From Limosilactobacillus equigenerosi DSM 18793 = JCM 14505 (GTDB taxonomy: Bacteria > Bacillota > Bacilli > Lactobacillales > Lactobacillaceae): 64,000 bases of DNA. Within the stretch, counting starts at the first letter, position 1. Each line of letters begins with the position of its first letter. The notes beneath the pieces are model-generated. The model was given only the letters and a program-made list of their open reading frames with translations. It searched no databases and was not told the DNA's origin. The stretch is from positions 30,925-94,924 of the forward strand of contig NZ_BBAS01000007.1 of the NCBI RefSeq assembly GCF_001311375.1, in the 5' to 3' direction. The translations under genes were made by a program, and so were the position numbers. Below, one piece after another: positions 1 to 10,408 of this stretch.

Positions 1-459
1 TCCTAGATAACGAACATCCTTGATTAGCAATTCCGCAATATTAAAAATGATTTTCGCCCAAAACATTACAAACAAAAACCACATCACCCCAACATTTCCA
101 ACAACCATCTGTCCATTATCAAAGGTATTCGATCCCCAAAAATTCCGACAATCACCTGTTTAATCATCATCAATAATGGCTGATGATTGAATATCTCAAA
201 TTCTATCGATAGCAACATCACCATTAACGCTGCCACTAACCAAACCTTCCGAAAAGATTTCTTAGTGCTTGACCAAAATTTACTCCAGGTAGTTAACGGT
301 TTGGCTGTATATCCAGATAAGATATAGAACAATGGCATATGAAAAGAAAAAAATAAATACTCTCGCATTACCTTGTACTTCATGCCCAATTACCATCATA
401 AGAATGGCAATAGCTTTGGCAACATCAACCCATTCAATTCGTTTAAATTTGTTTGTCAT
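1..459 (-). CDS. Acyltransferase family 3 membrane protein, partial, frameshifted
   Basis: Fragment of an integral-membrane acyltransferase of the OatA/fucose-acetylase type (family 3), which O-acetylates surface sugars. The start at 459 follows a GAGG ribosome site. The N-terminus reads RIEWVDVAKAIAILMMVIGHE, with the usual first membrane segment and histidine, followed by FSFHMPLFYILSGYT, the typical second helix. The reading frame changes near 365-400 and again at the A-run at about 138-142, where one more base restores an IFWGSNTF-type continuation into a further membrane segment. The 3' end lies beyond position 1, so the C-terminal half is not visible. It starts 9 bases after the AI-2E family gene, so the two are probably co-transcribed. 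The family call is firm, but the acceptor sugar is unknown. Confidence 0.7.
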
Positions 460-467
460 CTAAACCT

Positions 468-1561
468 CTAACTCTCTTTTTCTAATCGATAAATATTCCA
501 AAAGTAGTTTAACACCGTCCGACAAACTGCATATACCGGAACACATAGAATCATCCCCCCAATTCCGGCTAGATTACCAGCTGCTAACAACAGCACAATA
601 ATCGTTAACGGATGAATTTTAAGTGATTTTCCAATAATATTTGGATAAATAATATTCCCATCAATTTGTTGCACAATAATCACGACGATAATTACCCAAA
701 GGGCTTGCGTTGGTGACACCGCAAACGCAACTAATAGAGCCGGCGTAATACCGATATACGGTCCAACATATGGCACCATATTTGTTAGTCCCGCAATAAT
801 CCCGAGCACAATCGCCATCGGTTGGCCAATAATTAAATAGCCAATCGTCGTTCCTAGGCTACGAATAAGCATTCTAAGGCCTGACCAGCGATATAACTCG
901 ATAATGTTTGATTCATTTGGTGTAATAGCTCCCGTACTTCTTTTGCATGCCGTTCACTAAAGAATCGTTGAATGCTCGGCGTAAACTTAGGACTATCTTT
1001 AAGCATATAGAAGAGCATTACGGGAACCGTAACAATAATCACCACTACATTTGCCACCATCCCAATTAAGGAACCCGCACTAGTTGATAGAACGTTTACG
1101 GTCCGCTTTAAAAACTTCGTTAAATTATCACTAATTTGATCATAGTAGCTAGATAAATCAACGCGTCGTACCCAATCATAATGGGAAATTTCATTAATTA
1201 ACGCTTGCCCCTGTTTCGTGGCATGTGGCAACCAACTTAACAACTCATTAAATTCATTAATCACGGGTTGAATCAACGCTAAAATCACACTAATAATGGC
1301 CGTCAATAAAAGAATCACAATTAATAAACTCGCTATTGATCGTGGTAAATGGTGACCCTTAATTTTGATTTTCAAAAGCAAGCCTAATAATGGCCGCATC
1401 ATATAATACAAGAAAATTGACACCACCAATGGAATAAAAATCGCTGAGATAAATGTGATTAATGGCGCTAAGATAAACGTTAATTGACTTCCAACCCACA
1501 GCAGGCAGACAACAATCAATGCTTCTAGCGACCACAATAATATTTTGCGTTCATTTGTCAT
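468..1561 (-). CDS. AI-2E family transporter (one frameshift)
   Basis: Polytopic membrane protein of the AI-2E/PerM family, whose members export small molecules or exchange sodium for protons. The 5' part (854-1561) holds N-terminal helices and a soluble loop rich in charged residues. The 3' part (468-872) holds the conserved GLTNMVPYVGPYIG segment and VVIIVQQIDGNIIYPNIIG, both hallmarks of the family. The two halves join if one C is added near 853-858 in a CC pair, giving a protein of about 363 residues, the normal family length. The start codon overlaps the stop of the upstream glycosyltransferase by one base, so translation is probably coupled. The substrate cannot be told from sequence. 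Confidence 0.85.
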
Positions 1562-2493
1562 TACTTCTTTTCCTTTACGATGTAAATCGGGCGGTTTTTA
1601 ACTTGGAGATAAATTTTACCAATATATTTGCCAATGATTCCGAGACACAGTAACTGTAAGCCACCAATCATCAAAATGATGCTGACTAAGGATGCCCATC
1701 CGAAGACACTCGTGGCTGGCGCCACAAAATGGCGAATAACTACAAAGACAACCCCAATCAACGACAAGATAAACGATGCGCCACCAATCCAAACTGCCAA
1801 CGATAATGGAGCTTGTGAGAAATCCATAATCCCATCGAAGGCATACTTAAATAGTTTGCGCATTGACCAACTAGTATTACCTGCAACCCGCTCCACATTT
1901 TCGTATTCAAGATACCTCGTCTTAAAACCAACCCAACTAAAAATCCCCTTCGAAAATCGGTCATATTCGGTCATTGAAAGAATTGCATCCACCATTTGGC
2001 GGGTCATCATTCGATAATCGCGAGCTCCATTCACAATATTGGTATTCGAAATCCGATTAATTACATCATAAAATTTATCACTTAAGAATGATTTTAGTTT
2101 AGCTTCTCCGGTCCGACTCGTTCGCCGAGTTCCCACACAGTCATAATCCGTCGTCGATAAAGTTTCATACATTTCCACTAAATATTCCGGCGGATCTTGT
2201 AAATCAACATCCATTACGACCACATAATCTCCGGTTGCTGCCTGTAAACCAGCGTAGAGAGCTGCTTCTTTCCCAAAATTACGAGAAAATGTTACATAAT
2301 GAACTTGATTCGGATTGGATACATTTATTTTTTTTATTTCTGATAAGGTTTGATCAGACGACCCGTCATCGATAAACCAATATTCTGTTTCCAACGATTT
2401 AATTTTATCAACAACTTTTTCCACCGCTGGATAAAATAATGAGATAGATTCCTGTTCATTATAACAAGGAACAATTATCGATAGCTTTTTCAT
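1561..2493 (-). CDS. GT2 family polyprenyl-phosphate glycosyltransferase (GtrB/CsbB-like)
   Basis: Intact 310-residue enzyme. The N-terminus carries a GT-A fold with SIIVPCYNEQESI, a DDGSSD nucleotide-binding motif near residue 42 and the DVDLQDPPE metal-binding motif. Two membrane helices follow at about residues 230-300. This arrangement is that of GtrB/CsbB enzymes, which load a sugar from a nucleotide donor onto undecaprenyl phosphate at the cytoplasmic face. The lipid-linked sugar is then flipped (often by a GtrA protein; one is encoded at 41618) and used by a GT-C enzyme to decorate teichoic acid or polysaccharide. It heads a short leftward operon with the AI-2E transporter and acyltransferase. 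The sugar is not predictable. Confidence 0.85.
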   Translation of the reverse strand: MKKLSIIVPCYNEQESISLFYPAVEKVVDKIKSLETEYWFIDDGSSDQTLSEIKKINVSNPNQVHYVTFSRNFGKEAALYAGLQAATGDYVVVMDVDLQDPPEYLVEMYETLSTTDYDCVGTRRTSRTGEAKLKSFLSDKFYDVINRISNTNIVNGARDYRMMTRQMVDAILSMTEYDRFSKGIFSWVGFKTRYLEYENVERVAGNTSWSMRKLFKYAFDGIMDFSQAPLSLAVWIGGASFILSLIGVVFVVIRHFVAPATSVFGWASLVSIILMIGGLQLLCLGIIGKYIGKIYLQVKNRPIYIVKEKK

Positions 2494-2510
2494 TGTAATA
2501 ATTTCCTTTC

Positions 2511-2545
2511 AAAAAAACACGGTACAAATTAATGTACCGTGTTTT
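2511..2545 (-). terminator. Rho-independent terminator after the glucosaminidase gene
   Basis: An AACACGGTACA arm pairs with TGTACCGTGTT across a short loop, flanked by A-runs and T-runs on both sides. It can stop leftward transcripts from the glucosaminidase gene just before the GT2 operon, and its A-run would also serve a rightward transcript. Confidence 0.75.
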
Positions 2546-2573
2546 ATTATACAAGATAATACTTAACTATTCT

Positions 2574-4123
2574 TCAATTACTTTTAATTGCAAAGGCAAT
2601 CCGATCATAATCATCTAATGCATAAGAACGAATCGTATTTTGAAGTGTCGTTGCATACGTTGGTGCCGTAGCATAACCATCTTGTTGAATCTTACGCGTC
2701 ACACTTGTGTAATTCTTATCCCATAATAAATTACTGTAACGAGAATTTTGAACTAAGAACAGAGCGTGATCCTTGACTGATTGGTCATTGTTATCGTAAG
2801 CACGGAAGCCATCGTTAATTACGACATACTTACCATTGAAGTATTCACCAGTAGGCATATTAGCAACCTTACCAGTCCAACCATGACTAGCCTTAATCCC
2901 AAATAAGTTATGGTAACGAGATGATAACGTTGATTGCCCCCATCCAGATTCAATGATAGCTTGCGCCAACGTCAATGATGGTAAGACCCCATGTTCAACC
3001 CAACCTTGGACCGCCCCATTAACAATACTTGATAAGAAGGCATCGTGATGAGCGCTAATTCCGGTGTAACCAACAACCCCATTTTTATCAAAGTATAGCT
3101 TACCAACTGGCGTTTGGACTTCTTCATTCTTAGCTAAATTACCATCAGGTTTAACAAAATAAACCTTACCATTGTTGTAGTAAAGAGTATTTTTAGTACC
3201 AGCCGGAATATTAAATCCATTCTCTTCAATCTTAGTAACAAATCCATTTTTATCGGCGTGATACTTATTTCCATTAACCGTGATATCCTTATTCTTAGTA
3301 ACTAAGTACGTAACTGGATCAAAATACCATAAAGAGCCAGCCCACTCCTGAAGGCCACTTTGAATCCGTCCGTCATTACCAACAAGGTAGTAATCACCCC
3401 ATTGGGATTTAACATAATCACGTTTTTTTACTTAATGTATAGTATGTTGGATCAAAGTACCAGTAGCTTCCAGCCCATTCTTGCACGCCTGATTGAATCC
3501 GACCATCATTACCAACTAAATACCATTCACCCCATTGGGATTTAATGTAGTCTTTCTTTTGACTAAGCAAATATGTTGTTGGGTCAAAGTACCAATAACT
3601 TCCGGACCATTCTTGCACACCTGATTGAATCCGGCCAGTACTATCTTTAAGGTACCAATCTCCCCAATCAGACTTAAAGTAATCCTTCTTTTGACTCAAC
3701 GTGTAATTCGTCTTATCAAAGTCCCAATAACTTCCGGCCCATTCTTGCACACCTGATAAAGCCTTCCCATTATCCGTCAAATACCAACTCGTCCCTTTAC
3801 CATTAATGGTTGGTAATTCTTGATATGCCTTTCCACTCGTGGTTTTACCATTATTATAGTAAGTCCACGATTTATCAGTAGCTTGTTGCCAACCGTTTTT
3901 TTACCGTATTTTGTTGATTATTATTAGCGGGAGTCGTTTGAGAACCATTACTATTGGTTTGCTTTACTTGCGTTGTATTAACGGACGTTGTCGGATTATC
4001 ATTTGCAGTCGCAAAGGTACTATTAAGAGCCATTAAAGAAGCTGTTGATACTACTGTTGTTACAGCTGCCATGCACCACTTCTTTCCACTCTTATATAAC
4101 TTAAATCGTTTTAAATTATCCAT
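2574..4123 (-). CDS. Secreted N-acetylglucosaminidase (GH73) with surface repeats (two frameshifts)
   Basis: Peptidoglycan hydrolase. The N-terminus contains FKLYKSGKKW, a KxYKxGKxW-type secretion signal, followed by a hydrophobic stretch and a Thr/Asn-rich linker. Four repeats of about 45 residues follow, with the cores NDGRIQSGVQEWAGSYWYFDP and KDYIKSQWGEWYLV. The C-terminal domain has LTLAQAIIESGWGQS, the GH73 catalytic glutamate motif, and then FGIKASHGW and YATAPTYA, as in LytG/Auto-type glucosaminidases. Reading frames join by removing one A near 3896-3903 and adding one A near 3422-3428, both in homopolymers. The repeat module is shared with four other secreted enzymes in this window. 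It probably acts outside the cell in wall turnover. Confidence 0.85.
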
Positions 4124-4182
4124 TAATCTTCCTATCCTTTTATTTTGATATTTTAAGTATACTAAAATTTAAGTACAAAAAA

Positions 4183-4233
4183 AACCACTGTGAACATTTT
4201 GTTAATAAATTGAAATATGTTCACAGTAGTTTG
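4183..4233 (-). terminator. Terminator-like hairpin after the serine hydrolase gene
   Basis: ACTGTGAACA pairs with TGTTCACAGT across a loop of about 20 bases, with A-rich flank on the left and T-rich flank on the right. It lies between the glucosaminidase start and the serine hydrolase stop and probably ends leftward transcripts from the serine hydrolase. Confidence 0.65.
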
Positions 4234-4255
4234 TTGTTGTTTTGTAATATTTTTA

Positions 4256-5974
4256 TTATCCTAACAGATTCTTAACTGTTTGCGCAACTTGTTCAATCTT
4301 GTTAGCCCCAGTTGGATAATTATTCCCAAACGTATAAACCGCAATGGTATAACCATTATCCCAACCTTGCGGAATAAAACCAATACTGGAGACCCACCAA
4401 GCGCCATTGGAAGAATTCCAACCATTTTTAATGTAATAATTACTACTACCGGCTGAAATTCCCCAACGTTGACTTGGCGTCACGCTCCCCATTAGAGATT
4501 TAATCGTATTCTTGGAACTTTGATTTAGGTACCCATCATTTGGGTTCAAGTAAATTTCATGCAATAACTTTAATTGATCCGTTGCAGACGTTTCCGTCGT
4601 TCCCCAATGTTGATCAATGTACGATTCATTCATTCCTAAATCCCGGAATGCTTGGTTCAAATTACGGTTACCACCTAAATAACGATTAATAATCGTGGTC
4701 GTCGCATCATTATCACTATTACGAATCATACGTTGCGCTAAATCGTATTGCGTTCCATCTAGTTTACCGCCTGTATTATGTAATAACATTGCTAACACGG
4801 TAACCTTAATCGTTGAAGCCGTATGATACCGCATGTTTCCAGAATTGTTATAACTAAAAATTTCGCCCGTCTTTTGTGATTGAATGGCAACTTGAATGTT
4901 TGAACCAAGCGCATTCACCTTATTAATAATTGGGCTTAAATCACTCATCACTCCTTGACCATTAAAGGCATATAAACGACCATTAATCGTCTTTAATTGT
5001 GAAGTTAATAATTGACCACTTGGAGTTGCGTAATAACTTTTCCCATTAAACCAAACTTGCTGATTCTTGACTAATAAATATGTATTCGGATCAAAGAACC
5101 AGTAACTGCCGGCCCATTCCTGCACCCCAGATTGAATTCGACCATCATTGCCAACTAGATACCATGATCCCCATTGTGACTTGATGTAATCTTTCTTGGT
5201 TCTTAATAAATACGTATTCGGGTCAAAGTACCAATAACTTCCAGCCCATTCTTGCACACCGGATTGAATCCGACCGTCGTTGCCAACGAGGTACCATAAT
5301 CCCCATTGCGACTTGACATAGTCACGTTTCGTACTTAATAAATAATTATTTGAATTAAAATACCAATAACTACCGGACCATGCTTGGACGCCACTTTGGG
5401 CGTGACCATGGTCCACTAAATACCAATTACCATTATTCGCTTTATCGTACGCCCGGCGCTTTGAGAAGGTATATGTGTTAGAATCCATATCATAAATTTG
5501 GCCATTAACTTGTTGAACCCCTGATTGAATGCGCCCATCTTCGCCAACCACATATTGATTTCCCCACTCGGAAACCAATTGACGTTTTTGACTTAATAAG
5601 TATGTATTGGGATCAAAGTACCAAAATGATCCCGCCCACGATTGAATTTGATTTTGTGCTTGACCATTATCAACTAAGTACCAATTTTCGCCAGTCCCGT
5701 TAATGGTTGGTAATTTAACATAATCTTTTCCTGTCTTAACTTGACCATTCGTATAATACGTCCAACTTTGGTCACTATTTTGTTGCCAACCATTTTTAAT
5801 CATACTTGACACTGGTGAAGTAGACATTACTAATTGATTATTAGCTTTTGTTGCTTGATTTAAATTACTGGTACTAGTACTATCATCGGCTTGAACCAAT
5901 GGTACATTAACCAGCATGCCACCAAATACCACTGTTGCTATCAACAGTGAGGCTTTAACGTTCCTTAAATTCAT
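4256..5974 (-). CDS. Secreted beta-lactamase-fold serine hydrolase with surface repeats
   Basis: Intact 572-residue secreted protein. A conventional signal peptide (residues 1-29, ending VQA) replaces the KxYKxGKxW signal seen in its neighbours. Five copies of the shared wall repeat occupy about residues 80-305. The C-terminal domain has class A beta-lactamase/PBP-fold motifs: STIK at 387-390 (SxxK), SDN at 420-422, and KNG at 516-518 in place of the usual KTG. Enzymes of this sort in lactobacilli are probably D,D-peptidases or esterases acting on the wall rather than antibiotic-degrading lactamases, but the substrate is not established from sequence. It sits between two peptidoglycan hydrolase genes carrying the same repeats. 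Confidence 0.85.
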   Translation of the reverse strand: MNLRNVKASLLIATVVFGGMLVNVPLVQADDSTSTSNLNQATKANNQLVMSTSPVSSMIKNGWQQNSDQSWTYYTNGQVKTGKDYVKLPTINGTGENWYLVDNGQAQNQIQSWAGSFWYFDPNTYLLSQKRQLVSEWGNQYVVGEDGRIQSGVQQVNGQIYDMDSNTYTFSKRRAYDKANNGNWYLVDHGHAQSGVQAWSGSYWYFNSNNYLLSTKRDYVKSQWGLWYLVGNDGRIQSGVQEWAGSYWYFDPNTYLLRTKKDYIKSQWGSWYLVGNDGRIQSGVQEWAGSYWFFDPNTYLLVKNQQVWFNGKSYYATPSGQLLTSQLKTINGRLYAFNGQGVMSDLSPIINKVNALGSNIQVAIQSQKTGEIFSYNNSGNMRYHTASTIKVTVLAMLLHNTGGKLDGTQYDLAQRMIRNSDNDATTTIINRYLGGNRNLNQAFRDLGMNESYIDQHWGTTETSATDQLKLLHEIYLNPNDGYLNQSSKNTIKSLMGSVTPSQRWGISAGSSNYYIKNGWNSSNGAWWVSSIGFIPQGWDNGYTIAVYTFGNNYPTGANKIEQVAQTVKNLLG

Positions 5975-6048
5975 CCTAATTACCTCTTTATTTAAATAAC
6001 GGTAATATTATACTGTATATCATAAAAAAACTTCAATAACATAAAAAA

Positions 6049-6075
6049 AGCAGCCTACCAAAAACGGTAACTGCT
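6049..6075 (-). terminator. Weak terminator-like hairpin after the amidase gene
   Basis: GCAG and ACC pair with GGT and CTGC around an A-rich loop, with an A-run on the left (a T-run on the transcribed strand). The stem is short and interrupted, so this is a tentative call. Confidence 0.4.
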
Positions 6076-6090
6076 CAGATAAATATTTAG

Positions 6091-7775
6091 TTATAGACCA
6101 AATTGTAAATCATGGGCTAATTTAGCTTGCGTAACACCAAAACGATTTAAGTACCCATATGGATCGGTGTGTCCACCACCATACCATACGTTATTGGTTA
6201 CCCAAAGGTGAGATTTGATTCCTGGTGTATCCTTTCCACCCACATCAAGAGTTAATGGAATTCCATAAGCTAATGCGTATGAACGAGCCAAGTTCACATA
6301 GGCTTTGTAATCTTGCCAGAATTGATTAGCATTCCAAGTCCGACCAAGTTCAATTTGGACTGGGGCATCAATATTCGCTCCCCCAGCAGCCCAGGAAACT
6401 TTCCCCGGTTGAGATACTTGATAAATTTTACCACCGTCACCAACTACAAAAGTTGAATAAACTCCCTTGACGTTTTCGTTATTTACACTCGCCTTAGTTT
6501 GATTGTAGAAGTAAGCCGCATTCGCAGCAGCCCCCGTTTCAACACCAACTTCATGTAGAATAATATATTTATTATTAGCGGTCCGTTCGTCACCCCAAGC
6601 TTGGTTAATCATGTAAGTTTTAATCGTATCAATATTCACTAGATTTAGCGCCTTAACCCGACCATCTTGATCAGCGTGATATTTAACTCCATTGATATAG
6701 AAATCCTTATTCTTAACCAATAGATATGATGCAGGATCAAAGTACCAGTAACTTCCAGCCCATTCTTGCAAGCCAGATTGAATTCGACCGTCATTTCCAA
6801 CGAGGTACCAATCACCCCATTGTGACTTGATATAGTCGCGTTTCTTACTTAAAAGATACGTAGCTGGATCAAAGTACCAATAACTACCAGCCCACTCTTG
6901 CACACCACTTTGAATCCGACCGTCATTTCCAACAAGGTACCAATCACCCCATTGCGACTTAACGTAATCTCTCTTTTGACTTAATAAGTACGTTGTTGGG
7001 TCAAAGTACCAGTAACTACCCGACCATTCTTGCACGCCGGATTGGATCCGACCGTCGTTACCAACCAAGTAATATAATCCCCATTGGGACTTGATATAAT
7101 CTTTCTTTTGACTTAATAAATATGTCGTTGGATTAAAGTACCAGTAACTGCCGGCCCATTCTTGCACACCACTTTGAGCTTTACCGTGATCAACTAAATA
7201 CCAACTACCATTGTTTGCCTGAGCATATGCACGCCGATTTGAATATGTATAAGAGCTAGGATCCATATCATAAATTTGGCCATTAACTTGTTGAACCCCT
7301 GATTGGATCCGACCATCTTCGCCAACCACATATTGATTCCCCCACTCGGAAACCAATTGACGTTTTTGACTTAATAGGTAGGTATTCGGGTCAAAATACC
7401 AAAACGATCCTGCCCACGATTGAATTTGATTTTGCGCCCGACCATTGTCAACTAAATACCAGTTTTCGCCAGTCCCGTTAATGGTTGCTAACTTAGCATA
7501 ATGCCGTCCTTGTTTAACTGATTGGTCGTTTCCCACATAAGTATAACCACCATTTTCTTGTTTCCAATTAGCTTGCGAATCATTCGCCACTTGTTGACGA
7601 TTAGCAGATTGATTCGTTGCTGTTGGTGCTAATGACGTAACTTGAGTTGTCGATGGTTGTTGTCCTGTTTCGTCAGCTGATACCGAAATGGTTCCTAATG
7701 CCAACGTAGCAACGGCTACCCCCAACATCGTCGTAACCCACAGTTTACCTTTTTTTTGTATAATTTAACTTTCAA
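6091..7775 (-). CDS. Secreted N-acetylmuramoyl-L-alanine amidase (Amidase_2) with surface repeats (frameshift in signal)
   Basis: Wall amidase that cleaves the bond between muramic acid and the stem peptide. The signal is KLYKKGKLW-like, but an 8-base A-run at 7750-7757 shifts the frame inside it. The likely start is TTG at 7775, preceded by GGAAGG. Six shared wall repeats follow the signal peptide (SVSA cleavage region). The C-terminal Amidase_2 domain shows ILHEVG, SHLWVTN and GGGHTDPYGYL, supplying the zinc-binding histidines. It is closely related in repeat sequence to the adjacent serine hydrolase, including a shared diverged unit (GNQYVVGEDGRIQSGVQQ). It is transcribed leftward with a terminator region on each side. 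Confidence 0.87.
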
Positions 7776-7854
7776 AATTTGTTCCTTCCCACTAATCAAT
7801 AAAATTTAATTTTTAATACCAAGAAGTAAGTATATACAAATCCATGGACAAAAA

Positions 7855-7905
7855 AACCTCCACATCAAGTTTGTAAACAAATTGCAAACTGATTTAGAGG
7901 TTTGT
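7855..7905 (-). terminator. Terminator at the end of the polysaccharide locus
   Basis: AACCTC and AAGTTTG pair with CAAACT and GAGGTT in a nested hairpin, with an A-run on the left edge that is a T-run on the transcribed strand. It follows the last gene of the leftward polysaccharide cluster. Confidence 0.6.
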
Positions 7906-7920
7906 TAATAAACTGTAATA

Positions 7921-8975
7921 TTAAGGGAGTATATAGCGAATTGGTTTAAACTTCCGTAAACCAATCACAATCGGAACTAATGAGAAATAAATAATAAATG
8001 GCCAAATTAATACATGAATCGGGTTTCTTAAAACACCAAGATAAAGTGACCACTTACTTTCATCAACCTTAAAAAACAGTAAATCAAGAAATTCCAGAGC
8101 TAATGGATGCAAGATATAAATTCCTAACGTCGCACTAGCTGCTAATTTGAACCCATTTGCCCACTTAGATAAATCAAACCGTTCTGTTAAATATTTAATA
8201 CCTAAGTAAAGTGACGCAGTATAAAAAAATAACGTAACATGATTCAAAACAAGATATTCAGACTTAGTCAACGCATTCAAAATGTTTACAATTAGAACAA
8301 TGAACCCTAACCCATATATAATTCGTGATTCACGATATGTAAACAAATCATTTTTAACTAAATATCCAAACACATAATATATTACCCATGATCCAGTTAA
8401 TATCGGAACCCCAAGATTCGTTTGATTATACTTGAAACCTAAAACAGCAAATAAATTTGGTAAAATTTCCGCAACAATCATTCCAACGTAAAATGAATAC
8501 TTTAGAATCAATTCATTAAATTTTGCTACTACTGCCAATAATGGAGTTGCCAAATACAATTGAATAATTACAAAAAAAAGAACCAAAATAAATTATCAAT
8601 ACGATTATCAGAAAAGCGTTGAATAAAGTCATGTAACCCTAATTGGGGATGATGAATCACGCCCGGGAAGGCGTAGTATTTATAACTATACAGATAAAAG
8701 AATACTGACCAAAATAACAGTGGCACAACCGTTTTTAATATTCTCCTTTTGAAAAAAATCTTCGTTGAATATCGATCTAAGTAGCTTAAATTGGTTGCTC
8801 CTGAATTCATAAAAAAACAACCCGACCGCCGGTAATGCCACAACTTGAATAACGTTAGCTAATATTGTTGTCAATGCATTTGGATTACCAAAATGAGCAA
8901 TTTGAGCTGTATGCTGAACTATTACTAAAAAATTGCTAAACAATTAACAATATCAATATATACGTATCGTTTCAT
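7921..8975 (-). CDS. Acyltransferase family 3 membrane protein (three frameshifts)
   Basis: Polytopic O-acyltransferase that would acetylate or otherwise acylate a polysaccharide unit. The start at 8975 directly follows the TAA of the flippase gene. Read across shifts at about 8930 (T-run in AIFFLVIVQH), 8815 (one T too many in LFFMNSGAT) and 8580 (one T missing in FWFFFVII), it gives the expected order: helix 1 with VQHTAQIAHFG, helix 2 with the LFFMNSG motif, basic loop KRRILK, then about eight further helices ending in ILHPLALEF. All three shifts lie in T-runs. As the last gene of the polysaccharide locus, it probably decorates the product of that cluster. Confidence 0.75.
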
Positions 8976-10406
8976 TTACTCTCTCCGTTTTATAATTCCA
9001 GTTTCCCTCATTTGTTTTGTAATTGGAGCTTGAAGGACAAAAATACCAACTGCATATGATAAAACCCCAACTAACACATCTAGGGCCAAGGTAATAATAT
9101 TCATCGGTAGATTGTCAACCACATAATTAACAATTACAAACATAAGTCCACCGGCTAGCAAGTATTTCCAACTACCTTTAAATAATCCCCGTCTCGCAAT
9201 TGTACTCCGAACTACGTATAGTTGAGATATTGTTACCGCTAATTCAGCTGCAACTGAACCAACTGCAGCCCCTTTCGCTGACCATATTGGAATCATAAAT
9301 ATATTTACACAAACATTAATAATTGCTCCAACCGTCACGGTAGTAGTAAATTCTTTCACGCGATTAACCGGCATTAAATATTGCATACCTAACACGTTAC
9401 TCCATGCAATTAAGATAATAACGGGGGCTTCCCAGAACATGATTTCACCCGCGTGAACGTAATCTTGTCCTAAAAACCAGGGAGCAAATTGATGACTAAT
9501 GGCCATAATTCCAAACATTAACGGAACAGCTAACGAAGTCACAAAATCAAACGATTTATATAAACTCTCACGAATTCCATTCACATCTCCCTTAGCAAAT
9601 TTATTCGCCATATTAGGAAGCATTACCGTCCCCGTAGCTGTTACTAATGAGAGAATCACCTTTATAATTCGATCTGAATAATCAAATTGCCCCAGTGCAT
9701 CTGGGGTCCCAAGTTTACCTAACATAATCTTATTTACCACCAAGTAAATTTGAACCGTAATCGTTGGAATAAACAAAATCATCGATGGATACAAGTGCTT
9801 AAATATATTTAATTCTTGAATTGAAACTCGCTGAACTAAGCCACGTAAATATGGCCATAACGTCAAATTACCTAAAAATTGCGCTCCGCTCAACAGTGCC
9901 ACATACTTCCACAAATCAGCTTGATCCTTAATTAATAAAAAAATTAAAATGATGGTTGTAACTTTAACTAATGTATTTCTCACCACCGTTTTCTTAAAGT
10001 CTTCCATTCCCATGAAAAACCACGAAACATCGATTGCCGTTGCCAGAATCCACAAAGTTTGAATTAAATAATAAACTTTAAATGTACTACTGAACATAAA
10101 AACAACTGCAAGATAACTGATTAAGGCAACAAATATTGTTAGTAATTGCAGTAGTTCAATACTCCAAAAGATTTTAGAACGTTCCTTAATATCATCACGA
10201 TGATATGCAATTTCTCGATTACCATAAACCGTAATCCCCAATTGACCGATTAGGTAAAAAATCGTGACCCATCCATTTGTATAGGTATATATCCCTGATT
10301 CATGTGCTCCTAATACTCGCGCCACATAAGGAGTAGTAATTAAAGGCGCCAGCATAATCAATAATTGATACGAAGCATTATACAAATAGTTTTTAATAAC
10401 TTTCAT
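8976..10406 (-). CDS. wzx: Flippase Wzx (polysaccharide transporter, MOP superfamily)
   Basis: Intact protein of about 476 residues with some 12-14 membrane helices and the N-terminal signature NYLYNASYQLLIMLAPLITTPYVARVLG, typical of Wzx/RfbX flippases. It would move undecaprenyl-linked repeat units across the membrane for Wzy polymerisation. The ATG at 10406 (MKVIKNYLY) is preferred over an earlier in-frame codon because that would extend into the upstream gene; the ATG lies 3 bases past the upstream TAA. It is followed immediately by the acyltransferase. Together with the Wzy and Wzz genes further upstream this defines a Wzx/Wzy-dependent pathway. Confidence 0.9.
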   Translation of the reverse strand: MKVIKNYLYNASYQLLIMLAPLITTPYVARVLGAHESGIYTYTNGWVTIFYLIGQLGITVYGNREIAYHRDDIKERSKIFWSIELLQLLTIFVALISYLAVVFMFSSTFKVYYLIQTLWILATAIDVSWFFMGMEDFKKTVVRNTLVKVTTIILIFLLIKDQADLWKYVALLSGAQFLGNLTLWPYLRGLVQRVSIQELNIFKHLYPSMILFIPTITVQIYLVVNKIMLGKLGTPDALGQFDYSDRIIKVILSLVTATGTVMLPNMANKFAKGDVNGIRESLYKSFDFVTSLAVPLMFGIMAISHQFAPWFLGQDYVHAGEIMFWEAPVIILIAWSNVLGMQYLMPVNRVKEFTTTVTVGAIINVCVNIFMIPIWSAKGAAVGSVAAELAVTISQLYVVRSTIARRGLFKGSWKYLLAGGLMFVIVNYVVDNLPMNIITLALDVLVGVLSYAVGIFVLQAPITKQMRETGIIKRRE

Positions 10407-10408
10407 AA

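Noticed and set aside
1628..2017. Open frame on the + strand inside the GtrB-like gene
   Set aside because: It is the antisense shadow of a well-conserved glycosyltransferase, has no recognisable domain, and lacks a ribosome site.
4256..5974. Antibiotic resistance beta-lactamase
   Set aside because: The third motif is KNG rather than KTG, the protein carries wall repeats, and the neighbours are wall hydrolases. There is no resistance context.
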